Shown here piece by piece: positions 1-5,104 of a stretch of 5,886 bases of DNA. Where the stretch lies: the NCBI GenBank assembly GCA_018895315.1, contig JAHIOK010000374.1, positions 1-5,886 on the forward strand, read 5' to 3'. The DNA is from Actinomycetota bacterium. Lineage in GTDB: Bacteria; Actinomycetota; Actinomycetes; Actinomycetales; Microbacteriaceae. Both the position numbers and the translations under genes were made by a program. Position 1 is the first letter of the stretch. Each line of letters begins with the position of its first letter. The notes under the pieces are model-generated. The model was not told the DNA's origin and did not search any database. It saw only the letters and a program-made list of their open reading frames with translations.

Positions 1-2
1 TC

Positions 3-896
3 ACTCTGGAGGCGGGGGTGAGCCTGGGCGCGATGCCGGTGTTCCGCTTCGGCACCGAGGCGCAGCAGCGTGACCTTCTGCCTGACTTGCTCGCCGGCCG
101 CGCGCTCGCCGGGTTCGGTCTGACCGAGCCGGAGGCGGGAAGCGATGCCGGTGCCACGCGCACGACGGCGAGACTCGAGAGCGGGGAGTGGGTGCTCGAC
201 GGGTCGAAGCAGTTCATCACCAACTCGGGCACCGACATCACCCGGTTCGTGACGGTCACAGCCGTCACCGGTGAGAACTCCGGCCGCAAGGAGATTTCGA
301 CCATCATCGTGCCCAGCGGCACGCCCGGGTTCGTCGTCGGTCCGGCGTACGACAAGGTCGGGTGGCACGCCTCCGACACCCACCCGTTGAGCTTCGACGG
401 CGCTCGAGTGCCCGAGGCCAACCTTCTCGGGGAACAGGGCCGAGGCTTCGCGAATTTCTTGCACATCCTCGACGAAGGCCGCATCGCGATCGCCGCGTTG
501 TCGACCGGGGCGGCCGAGGGATGCCTCGAGGCCGCCGTCGACTATGCGAAGAAGCGCACCGTGTTCGGTGAGGCGCTCGCCGGGCGTCAAGGCATCCAGT
601 TCATGCTCGCTCGCATGCAGGTGCGCGTGCACAATGCCCGTCTGGCCTGGCACCACGCCGCCCGCCTGCGCGACGCAGGAAAGCCGTTCAAGACCGAGGC
701 GGCGATGGCGAAACTCACCGCGAGCGATGCCGCGATGGACAACGCGCGCGATGCGACGCAGGTCTTCGGGGGCAATGGCTTCATGAACGAATACCCGGTC
801 GCTCGGCACTACCGCGACTCCAAGATCCTCGAGATCGGCGAGGGCACGAGCGAGGTGCAGCTGCTGGTCATTTCGCGCGCGATGGGGCTCGGGTAG
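3..896 (+). CDS. Acyl-CoA dehydrogenase, 5'-truncated by the window edge
   Basis: This FAD-dependent enzyme introduces the alpha,beta double bond into an acyl-CoA in the cytoplasm and passes electrons to electron-transfer flavoprotein. The frame is open from the window edge, so about 297 residues are visible and some 85-90 N-terminal residues of a usual 380-390 are missing. Visible landmarks, numbered from the GTG codon at position 18, are GLTEPEAGSD (substrate/FAD loop, about 34-43), the mid beta-domain with WVLDGSKQFITN, KRTVFG (Arg contacting FAD), QVFGGNGF, and the C-terminal IGEGTSEVQ. Glu275 of that last motif aligns with the catalytic base of medium- and short-chain dehydrogenases. The helix-G position used by isovaleryl-CoA dehydrogenase is Gly here (LDEGRI). 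The TAG stop is followed after one base by the lyase GTG, so the two are very probably co-transcribed. A branched-chain or short-chain substrate is inferred from that neighbour. The family call is certain; the substrate is not. Confidence 0.93.
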   Translation, partial: TLEAGVSLGAMPVFRFGTEAQQRDLLPDLLAGRALAGFGLTEPEAGSDAGATRTTARLESGEWVLDGSKQFITNSGTDITRFVTVTAVTGENSGRKEISTIIVPSGTPGFVVGPAYDKVGWHASDTHPLSFDGARVPEANLLGEQGRGFANFLHILDEGRIAIAALSTGAAEGCLEAAVDYAKKRTVFGEALAGRQGIQFMLARMQVRVHNARLAWHHAARLRDAGKPFKTEAAMAKLTASDAAMDNARDATQVFGGNGFMNEYPVARHYRDSKILEIGEGTSEVQLLVISRAMGLG

Positions 897-897
897 C

Positions 898-1719
898 GTG
901 TCGGGCGTGACGGACTTCACCCTCGGACCGGCGCTGCTCTTCTGCCCGGCCGACCGCCCCGAGCGCTTCGCGAAAGCTCTCGATCGCGCGGATGCCGTGA
1001 TCCTGGATCTCGAGGATGCCGTGGCACCCGGCGCCAAGGTCGGCGCGCGCGGTGCCCTCATCGACTCCGATCTCCACCCCGAGCGGGTCATCGTGCGGGT
1101 CAACCCGCTGGGGTCCGCTGACTTCGTCTCCGACATGGCGACCCTGTCGCAGACCGACTACCGCACGGTCATGGTGGCCAAAGCGGAGTCGGCGAAGGCG
1201 ATCGGCAAGGTCGACGCCCGCTTCGGGATCATCGCGCTCTGCGAGACGGCCCGCGGAGTGGCATCGGCCGAGAAGGTCGCGGCACTCCCGAACGTGACGG
1301 CGCTGATGTGGGGTGCGGAGGATCTGGTCGCCTCTCTCGGCGGCACCTCGAGTCGCAAGCCCAACGGCCGCTACCGAGACGTTGCCCGCGCGGCGCGGTC
1401 GCGGGTGCTGCTGGCTGCAGGCGCCCATGGGAAAGCCGCAATCGACGCGGTGCATCTCGACATCGATGACGCCAAGGGGCTGACACGGGAGGCGGCGGAT
1501 GCGGCGGCATCCGGCTTCACGGCGAGCGCCTGCATCCACCCCGCCCAGGTCGACCTGATTCGCGCTGCGTATCGCCCCGACGCGAAGACGGTGTCGTGGG
1601 CGCGTGACGTGCTCGCGGCCGCTGCGGAGCACGGTGGGGGCGGGGTGTTCCGCTTCGACGGGCGCATGATCGACGAGCCCGTGCTGCGGCATGCCCGCGC
1701 CGTGCTCGGGCGCACCTGA
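898..1719 (+). CDS. CitE-like CoA-ester lyase (HpcH/HpaI aldolase family)
   Basis: This 273-residue protein is a Mg2+-dependent TIM-barrel lyase of the CitE/malyl-CoA lyase group, which cleaves or forms beta-hydroxyacyl-CoA esters. Visible motifs are LLFCPADRPERF (13-24), ILDLEDAV (35-42), VRVNP with Arg67, CETARG with Glu116 and GAEDL with Asp142 (the expected metal ligands), and SACIHPAQV (210-218). The C-terminal GRMIDEPVLRHAR is typical of the family. No CitD or CitF partner is visible, so true citrate lyase is unlikely. Mycobacterium tuberculosis Rv2498c, encoded near acyl-CoA carboxylase and fadE19 genes, is a stand-alone CitE relative acting on HMG-CoA and citramalyl-CoA. The same placement after an acyl-CoA dehydrogenase suggests an equivalent role here, by inference. 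The GTG start lies one base after the upstream stop with only weak purine-rich sequence before it; a second in-frame GTG at 907 is possible. Translational coupling is likely. Confidence 0.9.
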   Translation: MSGVTDFTLGPALLFCPADRPERFAKALDRADAVILDLEDAVAPGAKVGARGALIDSDLHPERVIVRVNPLGSADFVSDMATLSQTDYRTVMVAKAESAKAIGKVDARFGIIALCETARGVASAEKVAALPNVTALMWGAEDLVASLGGTSSRKPNGRYRDVARAARSRVLLAAGAHGKAAIDAVHLDIDDAKGLTREAADAAASGFTASACIHPAQVDLIRAAYRPDAKTVSWARDVLAAAAEHGGGGVFRFDGRMIDEPVLRHARAVLGRT

Positions 1720-1740
1720 GGGCTGCAGCTCAGGCCGTGC
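1712..1740. terminator. Small hairpin spanning the stop codons of two convergent genes
   Basis: CCTGAG (1715-1720) and CTCAGG (1729-1734) form a 6-bp inverted repeat around an 8-base loop that itself contains CTGCAG. GCAC (1712-1715) and GTGC (1737-1740) could extend the stem past a bulge. The lyase TGA (1717-1719) lies in the left arm, and the complement of the phosphatase stop (1730-1732) lies in the right arm. The element could act in both directions. No T-tract follows on either strand, so a classical intrinsic terminator is not shown. Confidence 0.35.
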
Positions 1741-2332
1741 TGGCGGAGTAGGAGACGAGCCGCAGGCGCTCGCGCTCGACGAGGAACGTCGTGGCCGAGC
1801 CGTTCGCGAGGCGCTCGCCGTCGGCGGGGAACTCTTCGCGGGACGCATGCCGGATGAGCTCGCGGATGAGCGCGCCGTGCGAGACGACGATCAGCGAGGC
1901 GGCGGCGGGTGCCGTATCGCGCCGGGCATCGCGGGTCACGGTGCGCAGGGCCTTCAGCGCGCGTGCCCGGAGGCGGTCGCGGGTTTCGGCGCCCGGCACA
2001 TCCGCGGTGTGCCAGTTGCCCCATCGTGTGGAGAACTCGTCGGACTGGATGCCTTCGGCCTCTCCGTAGGCACGTTCGCGCAAGGCGGGGTAGACGCGCG
2101 GTCCCGCGACGCCGAGCTCGGCTGCGATGATCTCCGCCGTCTCGCGTGCGCGGGAGAGGTCGCTCGAGACGACCGTCAGGGGAACGTCATCGAGCTGCGT
2201 GCGCAACAGGATTGCGGCATCCCGTGCCTGCTGGCGGCCGGTGTCGTTCAGGGGGATGTCGGTCGTGCCCTGGATGCGACGGTCCCGGTTCCAATCGGTC
2301 TCGCCGTGGCGCACGAGTGTCAGGAAAGTCAT
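1730..2332 (-). CDS. Histidine phosphatase family protein (phosphoglycerate mutase-like)
   Basis: This 200-residue cytoplasmic protein belongs to the phosphohistidine-forming phosphatase/mutase superfamily. Catalytic features are LVRHGET with the nucleophile His9, a second phosphate-binding Arg in SSDLSRARETAEII (Arg61), the likely acid/base Glu86 in LRERAYGEAEG, and His152 in VSHGALIREL. Length and motif spacing fit small broad-specificity phosphatases of the PhoE/CobC type better than glycolytic phosphoglycerate mutase, but the substrate cannot be told from sequence. The ATG at 2332 is chosen because RHG then falls at the usual residues 8-10. An in-frame TTG at 2383 would add 17 residues overlapping the sirtuin. 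The gene follows the sirtuin stop by 22 bp with no good Shine-Dalgarno sequence, so it is probably co-transcribed and perhaps translationally coupled. Its stop is 10 bp from the convergent lyase stop. Confidence 0.92.
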   Translation of the reverse strand: MTFLTLVRHGETDWNRDRRIQGTTDIPLNDTGRQQARDAAILLRTQLDDVPLTVVSSDLSRARETAEIIAAELGVAGPRVYPALRERAYGEAEGIQSDEFSTRWGNWHTADVPGAETRDRLRARALKALRTVTRDARRDTAPAAASLIVVSHGALIRELIRHASREEFPADGERLANGSATTFLVERERLRLVSYSASTA

Positions 2333-2354
2333 GGGGTTCTGCCGATCTTGGGTG

Positions 2355-3221
2355 TCAGCGTGCTGCAGGGAGGGCGACCGCAAGGGTGCGCAGCACTTCG
2401 GTCGCTCCCGTGTCTATCTTCACGGTAGCCCGCGCATCGACCCGGGTGGCGCCGCGATTGATGATCACGACGGGGAGCTTGCGGCGACGCGCCCGTTCGA
2501 CCAGTCGAATTCCGGAGTTGACGACGAGCGATGACCCGGCGACGACCAGCGCCTCGCTCGTGTGGACGAGCTGCTCGGCTTCGCGGAACTTCTCGGCGGG
2601 GATGAACTCGCCGAAGAAGACGACGTCGGGCTTGAGCATTCCGTCGCAGACGGTGCACATCGGCACCACGAAATCCTCGACGGTCTCGGGCCGAACATCG
2701 CCGTCCGGGCCCAGGACGACGTCGTCATCGATGGCCAACCAGGGGTTGTCGGCCTCGACGCGCACGGCGAGATCTCGCCGGTCGAACACCTGACCGCAGT
2801 GCGTGCAGAACACCCGCCGCATCGTGCCGTGCAGTTCGACGACCCGGCGACTGCCCGCGCGCACGTGCAATCCGTCGACGTTCTGAGTCACGACGCCTGT
2901 GGCGATCTCGGAGGCCTCGAGCGATGCGATCGCCTCGTGCCCGCCGTTGGGGCTCGCCGACGCGAACGTTCGCCAGCCGAGGTGGCTGCCCACCCAGTAG
3001 CGACGCCGGGCCTGTTCGCTGGCGAGGAACTGCTGGGCCGTCATCGGAGTGCGCTCGGGTGCACCCTTGCCGCGATAGTCGGGGATGCCGGAGTCGGTGG
3101 AGACGCCGGCGCCGGTGAGGAACGCGACACGACGGCCCGCGAGGGCATCGATCGCTCGCCCGATCAGGGCGGAGGTCGCCGGGTCGTACTCGTCCGTGTC
3201 GAGACCTGTCACGATCGTCAC
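2355..3221 (-). CDS. Sir2-family NAD-dependent protein deacylase, class II (SIRT4-like)
   Basis: This 288-residue sirtuin uses NAD+ to remove acyl groups from lysines, giving nicotinamide and O-acyl-ADP-ribose. The Rossmann motif GAGVSTDSGIPDYRG occupies residues 37-51, TQNVDGLH 112-119, the catalytic His131 is in ELHGT, GSS is at 229-231 and INRG at 254-257. The zinc site is complete: Cys139, Cys142, Cys189 and Cys192. The 46-residue spacing between the two CxxC pairs, with an acidic loop carrying GPDGDV, is longer than in CobB-type enzymes. It resembles human SIRT4 as I recall it, which also shares RYW..GW, KPDVVFFG and a PDGDV loop. Preferred acyl groups may therefore be bulky or acidic rather than acetyl; that is inference. 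The GTG start has AGGGGG seven bases upstream. It leads the unit with the phosphatase and is divergent from the methyltransferase. Confidence 0.94.
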   Translation of the reverse strand: MTIVTGLDTDEYDPATSALIGRAIDALAGRRVAFLTGAGVSTDSGIPDYRGKGAPERTPMTAQQFLASEQARRRYWVGSHLGWRTFASASPNGGHEAIASLEASEIATGVVTQNVDGLHVRAGSRRVVELHGTMRRVFCTHCGQVFDRRDLAVRVEADNPWLAIDDDVVLGPDGDVRPETVEDFVVPMCTVCDGMLKPDVVFFGEFIPAEKFREAEQLVHTSEALVVAGSSLVVNSGIRLVERARRRKLPVVIINRGATRVDARATVKIDTGATEVLRTLAVALPAAR

Positions 3222-3228
3222 CCGCTCA

Positions 3229-3234
3229 CCCCCT
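3229..3234 (-). promoter_or_regulatory. Ribosome binding site of the sirtuin gene
   Basis: On the minus strand AGGGGG lies seven bases before the GTG at 3221. It is the only clear Shine-Dalgarno match near this end of the frame and supports the GTG start, which leaves the glycine-rich NAD motif at a normal distance from the N-terminus. Confidence 0.6.
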
Positions 3235-3254
3235 GGAACTCGGGTCCTGCATCG

Positions 3255-3260
3255 AGTCTA
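3255..3260 (-). promoter_or_regulatory. Candidate -10 box for the sirtuin-phosphatase unit
   Basis: The minus strand reads TAGACT, matching TANNNT of a housekeeping sigma -10 box, in the 85-bp divergent gap. A start site about seven bases downstream would give a leader of roughly 25-30 bases containing the AGGGGG ribosome binding site. No convincing -35 hexamer is present at 16-19 bp spacing, so the call is tentative. I see no matching promoter for the divergent methyltransferase in the same gap. Confidence 0.33.
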
Positions 3261-3306
3261 AGCCGGTCGGTTTTCGGGCATGTTACGGCTGAGGCATCCT
3301 GGAGAC

Positions 3307-4116
3307 GTGCAGCAGATTCATATCGATGATCCGTCCGACGAGCGGCTGGCCGATTACCGCGGACTGACGGATGTCGCGCTGCGTCGCGTGCTCGAACCCG
3401 CGGGTGGCCTTTACATGGCGGAATCCGCCAAGGTGATCGCTCGCGCGCTCGCTGCGGGCCATCGTCCGCGCTCGATTCTCGTGCAAGACAAATGGCTGCC
3501 GGACATGATCGAGCTGCTCGCTGCGCACGAAGACGTGCCGGTCTTCGTGGTCTCGGCCGCCGTGGCCGAGCAGGTGACGGGATTCGCCGTGCACCGCGGC
3601 GCGCTCGCGGCCATGCACCGCCCGGTGCTGCCGAGCGTCGCCGAGGTCGTGGCGGGCGCGCGACTGGTGGTCATCCTCGAAGACATCGTGGATCACACCA
3701 ACGTCGGCGCTGCGTTCCGCGCTGCCGCGGGCCTCGGTGCCGACGCGGTGCTCGTGACTCCCCGCTGCGCCGATCCGCTCTATCGCCGGAGCGTGCGGGT
3801 GAGCATGGGGACGGTGTTCCAGGTGCCGTGGACGCGGGTGCCGGGATGGGCCGCGACGCGCGAGATGCTCCACGCCGAAGGCATCCATCTGGCCGGTCTC
3901 GCGCTCGCCGAGGGCGCGGTGCCCCTCGATGTCTTCGCCGCGCAGCGCCCCGAGCGCGTCGCGCTGATGATGGGCTCGGAGGGTGACGGCCTGAGTCGAT
4001 GGGCGCTGGCCGCTGCCGACACGCTCGTCACGATCCCGATGGCCGGGGGAGTGGACTCGCTGAACGTCGCCGCCGCCAGCGCGGTAGCGATCTGGGCGCT
4101 CCGACCCGTCGGCTAG
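3307..4116 (+). CDS. SpoU/TrmH-family RNA 2'-O-ribose methyltransferase
   Basis: This 269-residue protein transfers a methyl group from S-adenosylmethionine to a ribose 2'-OH in rRNA or tRNA. Residues 1-110 form the N-terminal substrate-binding region, beginning with the conserved IHIDDPSDERLADYR. The trefoil-knot SPOUT domain follows: motif 1 HTNVGAAFR with Asn132, the SVRVSMGTVFQVPW stretch, motif 2 MMGSEGDGLS (about 221-230) and motif 3 IPMAGGVDSLNVAAA (about 243-257). All catalytic and cofactor elements are intact. The target nucleotide cannot be assigned; rRNA is as likely as tRNA. The GTG at 3307 is preferred because homologous proteins begin close to HIDDP; GGAG ends only two bases before it, an unusually short spacing. 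An ATG at 3280 would add nine residues but has no ribosome binding site. The gene stands alone, divergent from the sirtuin and convergent with the SGNH hydrolase, three bases from its stop. Confidence 0.9.
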   Translation: MQQIHIDDPSDERLADYRGLTDVALRRVLEPAGGLYMAESAKVIARALAAGHRPRSILVQDKWLPDMIELLAAHEDVPVFVVSAAVAEQVTGFAVHRGALAAMHRPVLPSVAEVVAGARLVVILEDIVDHTNVGAAFRAAAGLGADAVLVTPRCADPLYRRSVRVSMGTVFQVPWTRVPGWAATREMLHAEGIHLAGLALAEGAVPLDVFAAQRPERVALMMGSEGDGLSRWALAAADTLVTIPMAGGVDSLNVAAASAVAIWALRPVG

Positions 4117-4119
4117 GTC

Positions 4120-4980
4120 TCAGACCTGCTCGCCGCGGGATGCCGCGGCATTCTGTCCGGGGGCGAGCGTGATGACAGGGAGCGGTTCGGGCCGCTTGGC
4201 AGAGATGTTGTCTCCGGAGGACTGATGGCGCAGCCGCCGCAGCACCCACGGCACGAAGTACGAGCGCGCCCAGACGAGGTCGACGGCGCGCGCCTCGCGC
4301 CAGGTGCGGGTCGGTACGGGGTCGGGCTGCATCGGCTGCAGGTCGTTCGGCACGTTCAGCGCCCGCAGCACCATGCGCGCGACCTCGTGGTGACCGAGCG
4401 CGTTCAGGTGAAGTCGGTCGTCGTCGAAGAATCGCTGGTCTTGGATCGACTTCAACGACCACTGGTCGGCGACGATGCAGTCGTACGTCTCGGCGATCGC
4501 GCGCACGTTCTCGTTGTAGATCGCCGCCTTGCCGCGCAGGCCGCGGAAGACGGGAGTGAAGTTCGTGTCGATCGCGGTGAACACGACGATGGTCGCGCCG
4601 CTGGCGCTCAGCCGCGCGATCGCCGATTCGAACTGTGCGGAGATCACGTCGGGATCGGTGCCGGGGCGGATCACATCGTTGCCGCCGGCGCAGATCGTGA
4701 TCAGGTCGGGCTTCAAAGCGAGTGCCGGTTCGATTTGATCCGCCACGATCTGAGCGATGAGCTTGCCGCGTACCGCGAGGTTGGCGTAGGCGAAGTCGGG
4801 TGCCTGCTGCGAGAGCACTTCGGCGACCCGGTCTGCCCAGCCGCGATGTCCACCCGGCGATGACGTCTCCGGATCGCCGATGCCCTCGGTGAACGAGTCC
4901 CCGATCGCGACGTATCGTCGCCACGGGTGCACCGTGGGGTTATCGGCCATCGGAATGATCGGGTGCTCGGTCTGGGTCAT
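4120..4980 (-). CDS. SGNH/GDSL-family hydrolase, cytoplasmic
   Basis: This 286-residue protein is an esterase/lipase-type hydrolase with all four SGNH blocks. Block I is GDSFTEG with nucleophile Ser29, block II has Gly72 in NLAVRGK, block III is GGND (99-102, oxyanion Asn101), and block V is DRLH with Asp188 and His191. Asp, His and Ser complete the triad. No signal peptide or membrane segment is visible, so it probably works inside the cell; the ester substrate is unknown. About 95 residues follow the catalytic His, more than the fold needs. They contain an aromatic-basic stretch (WREARAVDLVWARSYFVPW, about 227-245) and a Pro/Lys-rich end. The ATG at 4980 is chosen for its very strong Shine-Dalgarno sequence. 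An in-frame extension to 5148 is rejected because it runs through repeats and over the helicase start. The gene is convergent with the methyltransferase and divergent from the helicase. Confidence 0.9.
   Translation of the reverse strand: MTQTEHPIIPMADNPTVHPWRRYVAIGDSFTEGIGDPETSSPGGHRGWADRVAEVLSQQAPDFAYANLAVRGKLIAQIVADQIEPALALKPDLITICAGGNDVIRPGTDPDVISAQFESAIARLSASGATIVVFTAIDTNFTPVFRGLRGKAAIYNENVRAIAETYDCIVADQWSLKSIQDQRFFDDDRLHLNALGHHEVARMVLRALNVPNDLQPMQPDPVPTRTWREARAVDLVWARSYFVPWVLRRLRHQSSGDNISAKRPEPLPVITLAPGQNAAASRGEQV
4132..4149 (+). terminator. GC-rich hairpin just past the methyltransferase gene
   Basis: GCCGCGG (4132-4138) and CCGCGGC (4143-4149) form a perfect 7-bp stem with the loop GATG, starting 15 bases after the methyltransferase stop. 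A second short inverted repeat, AGGTCT-C-AGACCT (4115-4127), covers the two convergent stop codons. The stem lies inside the 3' end of the SGNH gene, so it could end plus-strand transcripts only by using convergent coding sequence. The bases after it (ATTCTGT) are only mildly T-rich, so the terminator role is uncertain. Confidence 0.32.
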
Positions 4981-4983
4981 CGG

Positions 4984-4995
4984 CTCCTCCCTTCT
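4984..4995 (-). promoter_or_regulatory. Strong ribosome binding site that decides the SGNH hydrolase start
   Basis: The minus strand reads AGAAGGGAGGAG, with the GGAGG core five bases before the ATG at 4980. This is the best Shine-Dalgarno match in the window. It settles the start against longer in-frame options reaching 5148. Confidence 0.75.
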
Positions 4996-4996
4996 C

Positions 4997-5002
4997 AGAC
5001 TA
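4997..5002 (-). promoter_or_regulatory. Candidate -10 box for the SGNH hydrolase
   Basis: The minus strand reads TAGTCT, a TANNNT match. It would start transcription about ten bases before the ATG, at the edge of the ribosome binding site, which is very short. No -35 match is seen at normal spacing. A promoter further upstream, within or beyond the 18-bp repeats, is equally possible. Confidence 0.22.
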
Positions 5003-5045
5003 GCCCCGCTCTCTCTCGCGGTGCTCGGGTGTCGGCGCGGTCGCT

Positions 5046-5051
5046 TATCGT
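5046..5051 (+). promoter_or_regulatory. Candidate -10 box for the helicase
   Basis: TATCGT matches TANNNT and lies 53 bases before the helicase GTG. A start site about seven bases downstream would fall inside the first 18-bp repeat, placing both repeats around and just after the start point, where a bound protein could block transcription. No clear -35 hexamer is visible. Confidence 0.25.
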
Positions 5052-5086
5052 GGATGTTCGCGCGACGCTCGTAGATGTTCGCGCGA
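5048..5086. repeat. Two tandem 18-bp direct repeats with 21-bp period
   Basis: TCGTGGATGTTCGCGCGA (5048-5065) is repeated as TCGTAGATGTTCGCGCGA (5069-5086) with one mismatch. The start-to-start distance is 21 bp, two turns of the helix, so both copies face the same side of DNA. Each copy ends in the palindrome TCGCGCGA. The pair lies in the 124-bp gap between the divergent SGNH hydrolase and helicase genes, 18 bases before the helicase GTG. This is the arrangement expected of a tandem operator, though no regulator is identified. Confidence 0.8.
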
Positions 5087-5091
5087 GGTAC

Positions 5092-5100
5092 GGAAGGGGG
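5092..5100 (+). promoter_or_regulatory. Ribosome binding site of the helicase gene
   Basis: GGAAGGGGG ends four bases before the GTG at 5105. It is the only good Shine-Dalgarno sequence upstream of the conserved domain and fixes the GTG as start. Confidence 0.6.
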
Positions 5101-5104
5101 CACG

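Noticed and set aside
898..1719. Citrate lyase beta subunit of a CitDEF complex
   Set aside because: No acyl-carrier (CitD) or transferase (CitF) gene is adjacent, and the partner is an acyl-CoA dehydrogenase, which fits stand-alone CitE-like lyases.
868..1848. Long minus-strand open frame (326 codons) across the lyase gene
   Set aside because: It is antisense to a well-supported gene, its translation is Arg/Ala/Gly-rich with no domain motif, and such frames are expected in high-GC DNA.
2333..2383. Upstream TTG start for the histidine phosphatase
   Set aside because: It adds 17 residues with no family similarity, overlaps the sirtuin, and has no ribosome binding site; the ATG at 2332 puts the RHG motif at its usual place.
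1691..2428. Plus-strand open frame (245 codons) over the histidine phosphatase
   Set aside because: It is a mirror of the phosphatase coding strand with no recognisable motif and overlaps three supported genes.
2355..3221. Macrodomain-linked class M sirtuin (SirTM) system
   Set aside because: No macrodomain, GcvH-like or lipoate ligase gene lies nearby, and the sequence follows the class II pattern with the usual catalytic His and TQN motif.
2562..3329. Plus-strand open frame (255 codons) across the sirtuin
   Set aside because: Antisense shadow: the sirtuin frame on the opposite strand has complete catalytic and zinc motifs, and this one has none.
4028..4924. Minus-strand frame of 298 codons in another phase of the SGNH gene
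   Set aside because: The translation is extremely Arg-rich low-complexity, whereas the overlapping frame carries all SGNH blocks and a strong ribosome binding site.
5048..5086. LexA/SOS box upstream of the helicase
   Set aside because: Only the TGTTCG half matches the CGAACRNRYGTTYG consensus; the other half is mismatched at nearly every position in both repeats.
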